A stretch of DNA of 64,000 nt from Arthrobacter sp. Bz4 (GCF_003075455.1 NZ_QDAE01000005.1:62001-126000), one strand, 5' to 3'; counted from the stretch's first letter, positions 1 through 9,720 are shown. Notes: generated by a model not told the origin, from the letters alone. Numbers and translations are program-made.

Positions 1-2
1 GT

Positions 3-31
3 TTGAGATACCGTCCCGATCAGGATAATGC
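3..31 (+). promoter_or_regulatory. Putative promoter of the S10 operon
   Basis: TTGAGA at 3-8 is followed by GATAAT at 24-29 (spacer 15) or TAATGC at 26-31 (spacer 17). Both resemble a housekeeping sigma promoter. It lies about 265 bases before rpsJ and would give a long leader. It sits at the window edge, so upstream elements cannot be seen. Confidence 0.35.
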
Positions 32-168
32 CTGATGCAGGGTCGGTGTTCACCGGGCGGTTAGCCCAAATATGACCACCCCCATTTCAGTTCGGCTGGA
101 AACGTGGAAGCAAACAGAGGGATCAGTTTGCAGAAAATCCGCGACACGCCCGAGCGCGGGGGTCGGTA

Positions 169-218
169 CCTCCACAGGGTGAGGAACCCGGAAACTTCCG
201 GATTCAGTCTGTGGGAGG
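169..218 (+). promoter_or_regulatory. Structured leader of the S10 operon
   Basis: CCTCCACAG at 169-177 pairs with CTGTGGGAGG at 209-218 (one bulged base) and encloses a hairpin CCGGAA-AC-TTCCGG at 188-201. Such a fold directly before rpsJ could be a ribosomal-protein leader, as L4 binds the S10 leader in E. coli. That role here is inference; only the complementarity is seen. Confidence 0.4.
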
Positions 219-295
219 AGCGCCAGTGCAACGGGCGCAGCACGTGCAGGAACTGACAGTTATTCAAGAATTCTTGAGAGAGAGAGTCGAGACGC

Positions 296-604
296 ATGGC
301 GGGACAAAAAATCCGCATCCGGCTGAAGTCGTATGACCACGAGGTCATCGACGTATCAGCACGGAAGATCGTTGAGACGGTGACGCGCGCAGGCGCTACG
401 GTAGTTGGCCCAGTGCCCCTGCCGACGGAGAAGAACGTGTACTGCGTTATCCGCTCACCGCACAAGTACAAGGACAGCCGCGAGCACTTTGAAATGCGTA
501 CTCACAAGCGTCTGATCGACATCATTGACCCCACGCCCAAGGCCGTTGATTCGCTGATGCGTCTCGACCTGCCTGCGGACGTGAACATCGAAATCAAGCT
601 GTAA
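296..604 (+). CDS. rpsJ: 30S ribosomal protein S10
   Basis: Encodes 102 residues, the normal S10 length. S10 is part of the 30S head and is also known as NusE in transcription antitermination. The sequence is collinear with bacterial S10 from [17 protein letters not shown] through the [14 protein letters not shown] stretch. The ATG follows a purine-rich GAGAGAGAG sequence. It opens the S10 operon, with rplC starting 16 bases after its stop codon. Confidence 0.98.
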
Positions 605-620
605 GGGAGAGCGGATCATA

Positions 621-1277
621 ATGTCTACTTCACTTACGCGTCAGGTCAAGGGTCTTCTGGGCACCAAGCTCGGAATGACCCAGGTCTGGGACGAAAACAA
701 CCTGCTGGTGCCGGTTACTGTCGTCCAGGCTGACTCCAACGTCATTACCCAGCTCCGCTCAGCGGACCAGGACGGCTACACAGCTGTCCAGATCGGCTTC
801 GGCCAGATCGACCCCCGCAAGGTGACCAAGCCACTGGCCGGTCACTTCGAAAAGGCCGGCGTCACGCCGCGCCGCCACGTGGTTGAGCTGCGTACCTCCG
901 ATGCTGACACCTACTCGCTGGGCCAGGAGCTCTCCGTTGAGATCTTCGAAGCCGGCCAGAAGGTCGACGTCATCGGCACCACCAAGGGCAAGGGCTTCGC
1001 AGGTGTCATGAAGCGTCACGGCTTCCACGGCGTCGGCGCATCCCACGGTGCCCACAAGAACCACCGCAAGCCCGGCTCTATCGGTGGCGCGTCCACCCCT
1101 AGCCGCGTCTTCAAGGGTATGAAAATGGCAGGCCGTATGGGTGCCGTTCGTCAGACCACTCTGAGCCTCACAGTTCACGCTGTGGATGTCGAGAAGTCGC
1201 TGCTGCTGATCAAGGGTGCCGTTCCCGGCGCCCGCGGCCAGGTCGTCCTCGTGCGCACCGCCGTGAAGGGAGCATAG
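621..1277 (+). CDS. rplC: 50S ribosomal protein L3
   Basis: Encodes 218 residues. L3 binds 23S rRNA early in assembly near the peptidyl transferase centre. The start [20 protein letters not shown] and the central loop [16 protein letters not shown] are diagnostic. Second gene of the S10 operon, four bases before rplD. A GGGAGAG sequence lies upstream of the ATG. Confidence 0.98.
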   Translation: MSTSLTRQVKGLLGTKLGMTQVWDENNLLVPVTVVQADSNVITQLRSADQDGYTAVQIGFGQIDPRKVTKPLAGHFEKAGVTPRRHVVELRTSDADTYSLGQELSVEIFEAGQKVDVIGTTKGKGFAGVMKRHGFHGVGASHGAHKNHRKPGSIGGASTPSRVFKGMKMAGRMGAVRQTTLSLTVHAVDVEKSLLLIKGAVPGARGQVVLVRTAVKGA

Positions 1278-1281
1278 TTAG

Positions 1282-1929
1282 ATGGCTGTCAACACTGTAA
1301 AGGTCGATCTCCCCGCAGAGATCTTCGACACGCAGACCAATGTGCCCTTGCTGCACCAGGTCGTCGTGGCTCAGCTTGCCGCTGCCCGTCAGGGTACGCA
1401 CAAGACGAAGACTCGTGCAGAGGTATCCGGCGCAGGCCGCAAGCCGTTCAAGCAGAAGGGAACAGGTCGTGCCCGTCAGGGTTCGATCCGTGCCCCTCAC
1501 ATGACCGGTGGCGGCGTCGTCCACGGACCCACCCCACGCGACTACAGCCAGCGCACCCCCAAGAAGATGAAGGCTGCCGCTCTGCGCGGTGCCCTCTCTG
1601 ATCGGGCACGCAACGGCCGTATCCACGTCCTCGAGTCCCTGGTGTCCGGCGACAAGCCGTCCACCAAGGGTGCAATCGAAGCGCTTCGCAGCATCTCGGA
1701 GCGTCCAAACTTGCTCATCGTTATCGAGCGCGCCAACGATCTCACGGCACTGTCCGTGCGGAACGTCCCGGAAGTACACGTCCTCTATGTTGACCAGCTC
1801 AACACCTATGACGTGCTGGTTTCCGACGACGTGATCTTCACGAAGGCCGCTTACGACACGTTCGTCGGGTCAGCTGACTCGACCGTAGATGCTGACGAGA
1901 GCACAACAGCTACGGAGGACGCCAAGTGA
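1282..1929 (+). CDS. rplD: 50S ribosomal protein L4
   Basis: Encodes 215 residues with the L4 extended-loop signature around residues 45-80 ([19 protein letters not shown]). L4 lines the peptide exit tunnel and, in E. coli, is the autorepressor of the S10 operon. It ends in an acidic Ala/Thr-rich tail typical of actinobacterial ribosomal proteins. Its stop overlaps the rplW start by four bases (GTGA), indicating translational coupling. Confidence 0.98.
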   Translation: MAVNTVKVDLPAEIFDTQTNVPLLHQVVVAQLAAARQGTHKTKTRAEVSGAGRKPFKQKGTGRARQGSIRAPHMTGGGVVHGPTPRDYSQRTPKKMKAAALRGALSDRARNGRIHVLESLVSGDKPSTKGAIEALRSISERPNLLIVIERANDLTALSVRNVPEVHVLYVDQLNTYDVLVSDDVIFTKAAYDTFVGSADSTVDADESTTATEDAK

Positions 1930-2231
1930 GCGCGACCATCTCCAAAGATCCCCGCGACGTCGTCCTTGCGCCGGTCGTCTCGGAAAAGAGCTACGGCCTG
2001 ATCGACGAAGGTAAGTACACCTTCCTGGTCGACCCTCGCTCGAACAAGACAGAGATCAAGTTGGCCGTGGAGAAGATTTTCTCCGTCAAGGTCGATTCGA
2101 TCAACACACTCAATCGTTCGGGTAAGCGCAAGCGCACCCGCTTCGGCTGGGGGCAGCGTAAGGGCACCAAGCGTGCCATCGTGACCCTCAAAGAAGGAAC
2201 GATCGACATCTTCGGCGGTCCGCTCGGTTAG
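1926..2231 (+). CDS. rplW: 50S ribosomal protein L23
   Basis: Encodes 101 residues from a GTG start that overlaps the rplD stop. L23 lies at the tunnel exit and is the docking site for trigger factor and [24 protein letters not shown] near the N terminus and the [15 protein letters not shown] loop fit the family. rplB follows after a 31-base gap that carries a ribosome-binding site. Confidence 0.97.
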   Translation: MSATISKDPRDVVLAPVVSEKSYGLIDEGKYTFLVDPRSNKTEIKLAVEKIFSVKVDSINTLNRSGKRKRTRFGWGQRKGTKRAIVTLKEGTIDIFGGPLG

Positions 2232-2262
2232 GGCGGAGACCACTTTAACGAGGAAATGACAC

Positions 2263-3102
2263 ATGGCTATTCGCAAATACAAGCCAACAACGCCTGGCCG
2301 TCGCGGCTCAAGCGTTGCTGACTTCGCAGAAATCACTCGGTCGACACCGGAGAAGTCCCTGGTGCGTCCCCTCCCCAAAAAGGGTGGACGTAACAACACC
2401 GGCAAGATCACGACCCGTCACAAGGGTGGTGGCCACAAGCGCCAGTACCGCCTGATTGACTTCCGTCGCCACGACAAGGACGGCGTTGACGCCCGCGTTG
2501 CTGAGATCGAATACGATCCCAACCGCACGGCTCGCATCGCGTTGCTCCACTACGTTGACGGCACCAAGCGCTACATCGTTGCACCTAACCGCCTGAAGCA
2601 GGGCGACATGGTGGAAGCCGGTTCCGGTGCTGACATCAAGCCAGGCAACAACCTGCCACTGCGGAACATCCCGGTTGGTACCGTGATCCACGCTGTGGAA
2701 CTGCGTCCAGGCGGCGGGGCCAAGATGGCTCGCTCGGCCGGTGCGTCAGTCCAGCTGGTTGCCAAAGAGGGCCGCTTCGCGCAGCTCCGCCTCCCCTCCG
2801 GTGAAATCCGCAATGTGGATGTTCGCTGCCGGGCCACCATCGGTGAAGTTGGAAACGCAGAACAGTCCAACATCAACTGGGGCAAGGCCGGCCGTATGCG
2901 CTGGAAGGGCGTCCGCCCAACCGTTCGTGGCGTTGCCATGAACCCGGTTGATCACCCACATGGTGGTGGTGAAGGTAAGACCTCTGGTGGCCGTCACCCG
3001 GTGAACCCGAACGGTAAGGCCGAAGGCCGTACCCGCCGCAAAAACAAAGAGAGCGACTCACTGATTGTGCGTCGCCGTCGTTCCGGCAAGAACAAGCGAT
3101 AG
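2263..3102 (+). CDS. rplB: 50S ribosomal protein L2
   Basis: Encodes 279 residues, the usual length. L2 is needed for subunit association and peptidyl transferase activity. The C-terminal signature [20 protein letters not shown] contains the conserved histidine of the family. The start [15 protein letters not shown] is typical. It lies between rplW and rpsS, as in nearly all bacteria. Confidence 0.98.
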   Translation: MAIRKYKPTTPGRRGSSVADFAEITRSTPEKSLVRPLPKKGGRNNTGKITTRHKGGGHKRQYRLIDFRRHDKDGVDARVAEIEYDPNRTARIALLHYVDGTKRYIVAPNRLKQGDMVEAGSGADIKPGNNLPLRNIPVGTVIHAVELRPGGGAKMARSAGASVQLVAKEGRFAQLRLPSGEIRNVDVRCRATIGEVGNAEQSNINWGKAGRMRWKGVRPTVRGVAMNPVDHPHGGGEGKTSGGRHPVNPNGKAEGRTRRKNKESDSLIVRRRRSGKNKR

Positions 3103-3114
3103 GAGCCTGGAGAC

Positions 3115-3396
3115 ATGCCACGCAGCCTGAAGAAAGGCCCCTTCGTCGATCAGCACCTTTTTGTGAAGGTAGCTCGTGAAAACGACAAGGGCACCAAGAA
3201 CGTCATCAAGACGTGGTCCCGCCGCTCAATGATCATCCCCGACATGCTGGGGCACACGATCGCCGTGCACGACGGGCGCAAGCACATCCCGGTGTTTGTC
3301 ACAGAGTCAATGGTCGGGCACAAGCTCGGCGAATTCGCTGCGACGCGGACCTTCCGCGGCCATGTAAAGGACGACCGCAAGGGCAAGCGCCGCTAG
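3115..3396 (+). CDS. rpsS: 30S ribosomal protein S19
   Basis: Encodes 93 residues starting [15 protein letters not shown], the standard S19 opening. It keeps the [16 protein letters not shown] signature near the C terminus. S19 sits in the 30S head and contacts the A site and S13. An AGGAG sequence precedes the ATG. The rplV start lies 38 bases beyond its stop codon. Confidence 0.98.
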   Translation: MPRSLKKGPFVDQHLFVKVARENDKGTKNVIKTWSRRSMIIPDMLGHTIAVHDGRKHIPVFVTESMVGHKLGEFAATRTFRGHVKDDRKGKRR

Positions 3397-3434
3397 GCGC
3401 TGCTCGAGCGGCAGAAGACGAGAGAAGGAAAGCA

Positions 3435-3800
3435 ATGGAAGCCAAGGCAGTTGCGCGTTTTTCGCGTGTCACGCCTATGAAGGCCCGGCGCGTCGTCAAC
3501 CTGGTTCGTGGCAAGCAGACGAATGAGGCTCTGGCAATACTGAAGTTCGCCCCACAGGCAGCTTCAGAGCCGGTATTCAAGGTAGTACAGTCGGCGGTCG
3601 CCAACGCCCGTGTCCTCGCGGACCGGGACGGCATCGCATTCGATGAAGATAGCCTGATCATCAGCGAGGCATTTGTTGATGAGGGCCCCACGATGAAGCG
3701 GTTCCGACCGCGCGCCCAGGGCCGTGCGTTCCGCATCTTGAAGCGGACCAGTCACATCACAGTTGTAGTAGCCACCCCTGAGAAAGCGCAGGTCCGCTAG
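3435..3800 (+). CDS. rplV: 50S ribosomal protein L22
   Basis: Encodes 121 residues from the ATG at 3435, which follows a GAGAAGGAA ribosome-binding site. The frame stays open upstream to 3213, but that part has no L22 similarity and overlaps rps[21 protein letters not shown] and the C-terminal [13 protein letters not shown] hairpin, which reaches into the exit tunnel, identify it. The stop TAG shares its last base with the rpsC GTG start. Confidence 0.97.
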   Translation: MEAKAVARFSRVTPMKARRVVNLVRGKQTNEALAILKFAPQAASEPVFKVVQSAVANARVLADRDGIAFDEDSLIISEAFVDEGPTMKRFRPRAQGRAFRILKRTSHITVVVATPEKAQVR

Positions 3801-4657
3801 TGGGACAGAAAGTAAACCCGCATGGGTTCAGGCTCGGTATCACCACGGACCACCGTTCGCACTGGTTTGCCGACAGCAACAAGCCAGGTCAGCGGTACAA
3901 GGATTACGTCCGTGAGGACATCAAGATCCGTCAGCTCATGGCGACGGGCATGGACCGCGCCGGTATCGCCAAGGTAGAGATCGAGCGCACCCGTGACCGT
4001 GTTCGTGTGGATATCCACACTGCACGTCCCGGCATCGTAATCGGCCGCCGCGGCGCCGAAGCAGACCGTATCCGCGGCGAGCTGGAGAAACTGACCGGCA
4101 AGCAGGTTCAGCTGAACATCCTCGAGGTCAAGAACCCCGAGATGGAAGCCCAGCTTGTGGCCCAGGGCGTTGCCGAGCAGCTCTCCTCACGCGTGGCATT
4201 TCGCCGTGCGATGAAGAAGGCTATGCAGTCGGCGCAGCGTGCAGGAGCCAAGGGCATCCGTGTTCAGTGTTCCGGCCGTCTGGGTGGCGCAGAAATGAGC
4301 CGTTCCGAGTTCTACCGCGAAGGCCGTGTGCCCCTGCACACCCTCCGCGCGAACATCGATTACGGTTTCTTCGAAGCCAAGACCACCTTCGGCCGTATCG
4401 GCGTGAAGGTCTGGATCTACAAGGGCGACATCACCGCCAAGGAGCTCGCAGCCCAGGCTGCAGCTGCACCGTCCCGCGGACGCGGCGGCGGAAGCGACCG
4501 TCCGAGCCGTGGCCCAGCTGGCGCTGACCGTGGCGGAGACCGCGGTGCAGACCGTCGTCGTCGTAACCCGGCCGGCTCCGCTCCTACCGAGGCGCAGGCA
4601 ACTGCCGCACCGGCTGAAGCTGCAGCTCCGGCAGCAGCGGAAGGAGGACAGGCTTAA
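3800..4657 (+). CDS. rpsC: 30S ribosomal protein S3
   Basis: Encodes 285 residues from a GTG overlapping the rplV stop by one base. A KH domain carries [18 protein letters not shown] at about residues 76-93, and the C-terminal S3 domain follows. S3 lies at the mRNA entry channel. After about residue 215 there is a low-complexity tail, first Arg/Gly-rich and then Ala/Pro-rich, typical of actinobacterial S3. Confidence 0.98.
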   Translation: MGQKVNPHGFRLGITTDHRSHWFADSNKPGQRYKDYVREDIKIRQLMATGMDRAGIAKVEIERTRDRVRVDIHTARPGIVIGRRGAEADRIRGELEKLTGKQVQLNILEVKNPEMEAQLVAQGVAEQLSSRVAFRRAMKKAMQSAQRAGAKGIRVQCSGRLGGAEMSRSEFYREGRVPLHTLRANIDYGFFEAKTTFGRIGVKVWIYKGDITAKELAAQAAAAPSRGRGGGSDRPSRGPAGADRGGDRGADRRRRNPAGSAPTEAQATAAPAEAAAPAAAEGGQA

Positions 4658-5074
4658 ATGCTTATCCCTCGTCGAGTCAAGTTCCGTAAGCAGCACCACC
4701 CGGGTCGTTCCGGCGCTGCAACCGGTGGCACTGAGGTCAGCTTCGGTGAGTGGGGTATCCAGGCGCTGAGCCCGGCTTACGTCACCAACCGTCAGATTGA
4801 AGCTGCACGTATTGCCATGACCCGCCACATCAAGCGTGGCGGCAAGGTCTGGATCAACATTTATCCGGACCGCCCACTGACCAAGAAGCCTGCTGAAACC
4901 CGTATGGGTTCCGGTAAGGGTTCCCCAGAATGGTGGGTATCCAACGTCAAGCCGGGTCGGGTTCTTTTCGAACTCTCCGGTGTATCAGAAGAGGTAGCCC
5001 GCGAAGCATTGCGCCTAGCAATCCACAAGCTGCCGTTGAAGGCACGCATTGTGCGTCGTGAAGGTGGTGAGTAG
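4658..5074 (+). CDS. rplP: 50S ribosomal protein L16
   Basis: Encodes 138 residues. The ATG directly abuts the rpsC stop and AGGAGG lies inside the end of rps[20 protein letters not shown] and the [14 protein letters not shown] motif are diagnostic. L16 helps position the A-site tRNA acceptor arm. The length is standard. Confidence 0.98.
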   Translation: MLIPRRVKFRKQHHPGRSGAATGGTEVSFGEWGIQALSPAYVTNRQIEAARIAMTRHIKRGGKVWINIYPDRPLTKKPAETRMGSGKGSPEWWVSNVKPGRVLFELSGVSEEVAREALRLAIHKLPLKARIVRREGGE

Positions 5075-5076
5075 AC

Positions 5077-5412
5077 ATGGCTATTGGTTCAAAGGAACTG
5101 ACATCCGAGCAGTTGGACGGCTTCGATCGTGATCGCCTGGTCGAAGAACTCCGCAAGGGTAAGGAAGAGTTGTTCAACCTTCGCTTCCAGTCCGCTACGG
5201 GTCAGTTGGAAAATCACGGGCGTCTGCGCTCAGTGAAGCGCGATATCGCACGCCTGTACACGGTGATGCGTGAGCGTGAGCTCGGCATTCGGCCTGACTT
5301 TGTTGCTCCTGTTGAGGAAGCAAAGCCTGAAAAGGCCAAGAAGTCCAAGAAGGCCTCCACCAAAGACGCCCCGGATGCGGGCACCGAGGCATCTAAGGAG
5401 GACGCCAAGTGA
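5077..5412 (+). CDS. rpmC: 50S ribosomal protein L29 with long charged C-terminal tail
   Basis: Encodes 111 residues. The first 70 or so are normal L29: an alpha-helical hairpin with [24 protein letters not shown] sequence near the tunnel exit. The remainder is an Ala/Lys/Glu-rich tail ([17 protein letters not shown]) absent from the usual 65-75 residue form. The stop overlaps the rpsQ GTG by four bases. Confidence 0.96.
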   Translation: MAIGSKELTSEQLDGFDRDRLVEELRKGKEELFNLRFQSATGQLENHGRLRSVKRDIARLYTVMRERELGIRPDFVAPVEEAKPEKAKKSKKASTKDAPDAGTEASKEDAK

Positions 5413-5702
5413 GTGAACAGAAGAGTGAAGCAACGACGTCGGACGATCTCGCCCGCGGCTACCGTAAGACCCGTCGTGGCTACGTAGTCTCGGACAAGAT
5501 GGAAAAGACCATCACGGTCCAGGTTGAGGACCGGGTGAAGCACGCACTGTACGGCAAGGTTCTTCGCCGCAGCACCAAGGTCAAGGTCCACGATGAAGAG
5601 AACACCGCCGGCATCGGCGATCACGTTCTCATCAGTGAGACCCGCCCGCTGTCCGCTACCAAGCGGTGGCGTCTGGTCGAGGTAATCGAGCGCGCCAAGT
5701 AG
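5409..5702 (+). CDS. rpsQ: 30S ribosomal protein S17
   Basis: Encodes 97 residues from a GTG overlapping rpmC. The OB-fold core runs from about residue 20 ([20 protein letters not shown]) to the end, and the first 18 residues are an extra N-terminal extension. S17 is a primary 16S rRNA binder. It is the last gene before a 287-base gap with strong inverted repeats, so the S10 transcript may be ended or processed there. Confidence 0.97.
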   Translation: MSEQKSEATTSDDLARGYRKTRRGYVVSDKMEKTITVQVEDRVKHALYGKVLRRSTKVKVHDEENTAGIGDHVLISETRPLSATKRWRLVEVIERAK

Positions 5703-5734
5703 GCTCCCGCAAGGGAACCAGCTTTAACGACTGG

Positions 5735-5775
5735 GCCCCGGAGGTGAGATCGCACTGCGATTTCACCTCCGGGGC
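5735..5775 (+). terminator. Terminator-like 20-bp inverted repeat between rpsQ and rplN
   Basis: Positions 5735-5754 and 5756-5775 are reverse complements over 20 bases with a single G-T wobble. The axis base is 5755. The GC-rich arms (GCCCCGGAGGTGAG...) are followed only by ACTTT, a weak U-tract. It may be a terminator or attenuator for the S10 operon, or an RNase processing site before the spc genes. Confidence 0.6.
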
Positions 5776-5800
5776 ACTTTCGCGATAAGATGAAAATCTT

Positions 5801-5849
5801 GTCTGTCCGGTGGGTTAGAGGTATGAGCTTCCACACCGGCGATTGAGAC
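5801..5849 (+). promoter_or_regulatory. Second potential RNA fold in the rpsQ-rplN gap
   Basis: CCGGTG at 5807-5812 pairs with CACCGG at 5834-5839, and GTCT at 5801-5804 pairs with AGAC at 5846-5849. The closing stem and large loop fall in the presumed leader of rplN. No convincing promoter hexamers were found in 5776-5989. Confidence 0.3.
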
Positions 5850-5989
5850 AAAAGCCCGATAATCTTGTTCAGCATTCTTTGCGTTGGCGTGTTCGCGCCC
5901 GCGCAGGCTGAGGACCAGTATTACGGGGCCAACCCATATCCGTTCCGCAAGGCTCGTATAGAGAACCAGCGCGACGACAGGAGTAATAA

Positions 5990-6358
5990 GTGATTCAGCA
6001 GGAGTCGCGGCTTAAGGTCGCCGACAACACGGGTGCCAAGGAAATCTTGACAATCCGTGTTCTCGGTGGATCTGGACGTCGCTACGCAGGCATCGGCGAC
6101 GTAATTGTCGCCACCGTCAAGGATGCAATTCCCGGCGGTAACGTAAAGAAGGGCGACGTCGTCAAGGCGGTCATCGTCCGCACCAAGAAGGAACGCCGCC
6201 GCGCGGATGGTTCCTACATCAAGTTTGACGAGAACGCTGCGGTGATCTTGAAGACAGACGGCGACCCGCGCGGTACGCGTATCTTCGGTCCCGTCGGTCG
6301 CGAACTCCGTGACAAGCGCTTCATGAAGATCATCTCGCTAGCGCCGGAGGTGCTCTAA
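5990..6358 (+). CDS. rplN: 50S ribosomal protein L14
   Basis: Encodes 122 residues, the universal L14 length, from a GTG preceded by [27 protein letters not shown] and the C-terminal [20 protein letters not shown] are diagnostic. L14 forms an intersubunit bridge with 16S rRNA. It opens the spc part of the cluster; rplX starts four bases after its stop codon. Confidence 0.98.
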   Translation: MIQQESRLKVADNTGAKEILTIRVLGGSGRRYAGIGDVIVATVKDAIPGGNVKKGDVVKAVIVRTKKERRRADGSYIKFDENAAVILKTDGDPRGTRIFGPVGRELRDKRFMKIISLAPEVL

Positions 6359-6361
6359 CCC

Positions 6362-6742
6362 ATGGGAGCGAATAAGACAGTGAAGTTCAAGATCAAGAAG
6401 GGTGACCTGGTACAGGTCATCAGCGGAGCCAAGCAGGAACGCGGCGGAGACCGCGGCAAGCAGGGCAAGGTTCTGAAGGTATTCCGGGAGAACAACCGGG
6501 TCCTCGTCGAGGGAATCAACCGCGTCACCCGCCACACCAAGGTCGGACAGTCGCAGCGCGGCTCGAAGACTGGCGGCATCGAGGTCATTGAAGCCCCCAT
6601 CCACATCAGCAATGTTGCAGTGGTTGACCCCGAGACCAACAAGCCAACCCGCGTTGGCTACCGCATCGATACCGTCGAAAAAGACGGTAAAGAGCGTACG
6701 GTCCGGATTCGCGTCGCCAAGGCATCAGGGAAGGATCTCTAA
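6362..6742 (+). CDS. rplX: 50S ribosomal protein L24
   Basis: Encodes 126 residues, somewhat longer than the usual 103-110. The KOW motif lies near the N terminus ([20 protein letters not shown]). L24 is one of the two assembly initiators of the 50S subunit. The stop TAA shares one base with the rplE ATG. Confidence 0.97.
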   Translation: MGANKTVKFKIKKGDLVQVISGAKQERGGDRGKQGKVLKVFRENNRVLVEGINRVTRHTKVGQSQRGSKTGGIEVIEAPIHISNVAVVDPETNKPTRVGYRIDTVEKDGKERTVRIRVAKASGKDL

Positions 6743-7317
6743 TGACTACCGAAGCCGTAGAGACAAAGATCTCCCCGCGCCTGAAGACGCGCTACGCCGC
6801 TGAAATCAAGTCCGGACTGCAGGAAGAATTCGGTTACACCAACGTCAACCAGGTCCCACGACTGGTCAAGGTTGTTGTGAACATGGGTGTTGGAGATGCC
6901 GCCAAGGACTCCAAGCTCATCGATGGTGCTGTACGCGACATGACCCAGATCACTGGTCAGAAGCCTCAGGTCACCAAGGCCCGCAAATCGATCGCTCAGT
7001 TCAAGCTGCGCGAAGGAATGCCGATCGGCTGCCACGCAACGCTCCGTGGCGACCGGATGTGGGAATTCGTAGACCGTCTGGTGTCACTGGCGCTGCCCCG
7101 TATCCGCGACTTCCGTGGCCTCAGCGGCCGCCAGTTCGACGGAAACGGCAACTACACCTTCGGGCTCACGGAACAGTCAATGTTCCATGAGATCGACCAG
7201 GACAAGATCGACCGCGTACGTGGCATGGACATCACCGTTGTCACCACCGCAAAAACCGATGACGAAGGTCGCGCACTGCTCAAAGCGCTCGGCTTCCCGT
7301 TTAAATCCGAAGATTAA
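6742..7317 (+). CDS. rplE: 50S ribosomal protein L5
   Basis: Encodes 191 residues. L5 binds 5S rRNA and the P-site tRNA elbow. [20 protein letters not shown] and [20 protein letters not shown] are typical. In most actinobacteria and firmicutes rpsN/rpsZ (S14) follows, but here the next gene is rpsH after 99 non-coding bases. Confidence 0.98.
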   Translation: MTTEAVETKISPRLKTRYAAEIKSGLQEEFGYTNVNQVPRLVKVVVNMGVGDAAKDSKLIDGAVRDMTQITGQKPQVTKARKSIAQFKLREGMPIGCHATLRGDRMWEFVDRLVSLALPRIRDFRGLSGRQFDGNGNYTFGLTEQSMFHEIDQDKIDRVRGMDITVVTTAKTDDEGRALLKALGFPFKSED

Positions 7318-7416
7318 TCTAACTACGTTCCAGGTCCGTACCGGGCAGGGTAGGGCGCAAGTCCAACACCCTAAACCGGGCCCCGGAAACCGTTACGAGG
7401 AAGGGCAAGAGCCCAC

Positions 7417-7815
7417 ATGACAATGACAGATCCTGTGGCAGACATGCTGACACGTCTGCGCAATGCAAACTCCGCATACCACGACACCGTGAGCATGCCA
7501 TACAGCAAGCTCAAAGCTCGCGTCGCCGACATCCTGAAGGCTGAAGGCTACATCGCAGGCTGGAAGGAAGAGGAAGCGGAGGTTGGCAAGAAGCTGACCA
7601 TCGACCTCAAGTTCGGTCCTGAGCGCCAGCGTTCAATCGCCGGCATCCGCCGCATCTCCAAGCCCGGGCTCCGCGTTTACGCGAAGTCCACCAACCTGCC
7701 GCACGTGCTGGGTGGCCTTGGGATTGCAATCCTGTCAACGTCCTCCGGACTGCTGACAGACCGCCAGGCATCCAAGAAGGGCGTGGGTGGGGAAGTCCTC
7801 GCCTACGTCTGGTAG
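7417..7815 (+). CDS. rpsH: 30S ribosomal protein S8
   Basis: Encodes 132 residues. S8 binds helix 21 of 16S rRNA and in E. coli represses the spc operon. [20 protein letters not shown] and the C-terminal [19 protein letters not shown] are family signatures. The start follows a GAGGAAGGG sequence. Confidence 0.98.
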   Translation: MTMTDPVADMLTRLRNANSAYHDTVSMPYSKLKARVADILKAEGYIAGWKEEEAEVGKKLTIDLKFGPERQRSIAGIRRISKPGLRVYAKSTNLPHVLGGLGIAILSTSSGLLTDRQASKKGVGGEVLAYVW

Positions 7816-7839
7816 CCGGAACAGAGAAGGAGTAAACAC

Positions 7840-8376
7840 ATGTCACGTATTGGACGTCTCCCCATCTCCGTTCCCGCGGGTGTTGAGGTAAAAGTCACCG
7901 GTAACCTGGTGTCCGTCAAGGGAGCCAAGGGGGAGCTGAGCCACACTGTGCCCAGCCCGATCCTGGTGGATCTCGACGAGAGCACACTGACCGTCACCCG
8001 GCCGAACGACGAGCGCGAATCGCGTTCGCTGCACGGCCTGACACGCACGCTGATCTCCAACATGATCATCGGTGTCACTGACGGATACAAGAAGAACCTC
8101 GAAATTGTCGGCACCGGTTACCGCGTGCAGGCGAAGGGTTCCGACCTGGAGTTCGCACTGGGCTTCAGCCACCCGGTCGCCGTCAAGGCACCGGAGGGCA
8201 TCACTCTGACCGTTGAGGGACCTACCAAGGTTTCCGTCTCCGGCATCAGCAAGCAGCAGGTCGGCGAAGTCGCCGCAAACATCCGCAAGCTGCGGAAGCC
8301 GGACCCCTATAAGGGCAAGGGCGTGCGCTACGCAGGCGAAGTTGTTCGCCGTAAAGTCGGAAAGTCTGGTAAATAA
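7840..8376 (+). CDS. rplF: 50S ribosomal protein L6
   Basis: Encodes 178 residues, standard length, with two tandem L6 folds. The signature [16 protein letters not shown] lies at the C terminus. L6 sits near the factor-binding stalk base. An AGAAGGAG site precedes the ATG. rplR starts two bases after its stop codon. Confidence 0.98.
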   Translation: MSRIGRLPISVPAGVEVKVTGNLVSVKGAKGELSHTVPSPILVDLDESTLTVTRPNDERESRSLHGLTRTLISNMIIGVTDGYKKNLEIVGTGYRVQAKGSDLEFALGFSHPVAVKAPEGITLTVEGPTKVSVSGISKQQVGEVAANIRKLRKPDPYKGKGVRYAGEVVRRKVGKSGK

Positions 8377-8378
8377 TC

Positions 8379-8762
8379 ATGGCTATCAGCATTAATAAGA
8401 AGCGAAGCTCAAAGAGCAAGTCCGCCCAGCGCGGACGCCGCCACCTCCGTGTGCGCAAGCGCATCACCGGAACCGCGGTCCGCCCGCGTCTGGTAGTCAA
8501 CCGGTCTGCACGTCACATGTTCGTTCAGGTTGTGGACGACGGTCTGGGTGTCACGGTTGCTTCGGCATCCACCCTCGAAGCCGATCTGCGTGCATTCGAC
8601 GGCGACAAGACCGCCAAAGCTAAGCGCGTGGGCAACCTCGTCGCAGAGCGTGCCAAGGCTGCAGGAATCGAAGCAGTAGTCTTCGACCGCGGCGGCAACA
8701 AGTACCACGGCCGTATTGCCGCCATCGCTGATGGCGCCCGCGAAGGTGGGTTGGCACTGTGA
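8379..8762 (+). CDS. rplR: 50S ribosomal protein L18
   Basis: Encodes 127 residues. L18 binds 5S rRNA together with L5. [20 protein letters not shown] and the C-terminal [20 protein letters not shown] are diagnostic. Its stop overlaps the rpsE GTG by four bases, so the two are probably coupled. Confidence 0.98.
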   Translation: MAISINKKRSSKSKSAQRGRRHLRVRKRITGTAVRPRLVVNRSARHMFVQVVDDGLGVTVASASTLEADLRAFDGDKTAKAKRVGNLVAERAKAAGIEAVVFDRGGNKYHGRIAAIADGAREGGLAL

Positions 8763-9508
8763 CCGAGGAAAACAATGCAAAGGAACCTGAATTGAGTACA
8801 GGTACTGATCAGCCTGCCGCTGCAGCTCCGGCTACAGAGGCACCCGCAGCGGCAGCAGCCGACGACCGCAAGGGCGGTGCCCGCGCAGAACGTGGTGGCC
8901 GCAGCAGCGGCGCCGGTGGCCGTGACGGTGGCCGTGGCGGTCGCGACGGCGGCCGTGGTGGCCGTGACGGCGGTCGTGGCGACGACAAGGACAAGTTTGT
9001 CGAGCGCGTGGTTGCTATCAACCGTGTGTCAAAGGTAGTCAAGGGTGGACGGCGTTTCAGCTTCACCGCCCTGGTTGTCGTTGGCGACGGTAACGGAATG
9101 GTCGGCGTCGGTTACGGCAAGGCCAAGGAAGTTCCGTCAGCTATCGCAAAGGGCGTTGAAGAGGCCAAGAAGTCCTTCTTCAAGGTCCCCCGCATCGGTG
9201 GCACGGTCCCTCACCTGGTGCAGGGCGAAGCGGCCGCAGGCGTAGTCCTGCTCCGCCCGGCCTCCCCAGGTACCGGCGTTATCGCCGGTGGCCCGGTGCG
9301 TGCTGTGCTGGAATGCGTCGGCATCCACGATGTTCTGTCCAAATCACTCGGTTCTTCGAACGCCATCAACATTGTTCACGCAACTGTTGACGCGCTGAAG
9401 CGGCTGGAAGAGCCTCAGGCAGTAGCCGCCCGTCGTGGGTTGCCGCTGGATCAGGTGGCTTCCTCGTCGATGCTGCGCGCAATGCAGGAACAAAAGGCAG
9501 GTGCGTAA
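8759..9508 (+). CDS. rpsE: 30S ribosomal protein S5 with Gly/Arg/Asp-repeat N-terminal extension
   Basis: Encodes 249 residues from a GTG overlapping rplR, against about 165 in E. coli. The normal S5 double-stranded RNA-binding domain begins near residue 80 ([20 protein letters not shown]). The first 80 residues are an Ala-rich stretch followed by tandem copies of a GRDGGRG heptapeptide at about residues 54-76. S5 acts in decoding fidelity and mRNA helicase activity. A later start would remove the extension, but the GTG overlap and intact frame favour this one. Confidence 0.95.
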   Translation: MTEENNAKEPELSTGTDQPAAAAPATEAPAAAAADDRKGGARAERGGRSSGAGGRDGGRGGRDGGRGGRDGGRGDDKDKFVERVVAINRVSKVVKGGRRFSFTALVVVGDGNGMVGVGYGKAKEVPSAIAKGVEEAKKSFFKVPRIGGTVPHLVQGEAAAGVVLLRPASPGTGVIAGGPVRAVLECVGIHDVLSKSLGSSNAINIVHATVDALKRLEEPQAVAARRGLPLDQVASSSMLRAMQEQKAGA

Positions 9509-9720
9509 TGGCAACTCCCAAGCGCGTGTTAGTAAGCTCAGCGAAGCTTGAAATCACCCAAATCAAGTCCGTCATTGGCGGCAAGCAGAACCAGCGCGAC
9601 ACCCTGCGGTCTCTCGGCCTCAAGCGCATCGGACACACCGTTGTCCGTACCGCTGATGCCGTCACTGTTGGCATGGTCAACACGGTTCCGCACCTCGTGA
9701 AGGTTGAGGAGGCCAACTAA
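9508..9720 (+). CDS. rpmD: 50S ribosomal protein L30
   Basis: Encodes 70 residues, slightly longer than the typical 58-60 because of its N terminus. [20 protein letters not shown] and [11 protein letters not shown] are the L30 signature. The ATG shares one base with the rpsE stop, and its own stop shares one base with rplO. Confidence 0.97.
   Translation: MATPKRVLVSSAKLEITQIKSVIGGKQNQRDTLRSLGLKRIGHTVVRTADAVTVGMVNTVPHLVKVEEAN

Noticed and set aside
61-471. 136-residue minus-strand ORF opposite rpsJ and its leader
   Set aside because: Antisense to a certain ribosomal gene, no recognisable domain, and its composition follows from high-GC codon structure.
8911-8990. Direct repeats that might be mistaken for a CRISPR array
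   Set aside because: Units are contiguous 21-mers in frame with S5, have no spacers and encode a peptide repeat.
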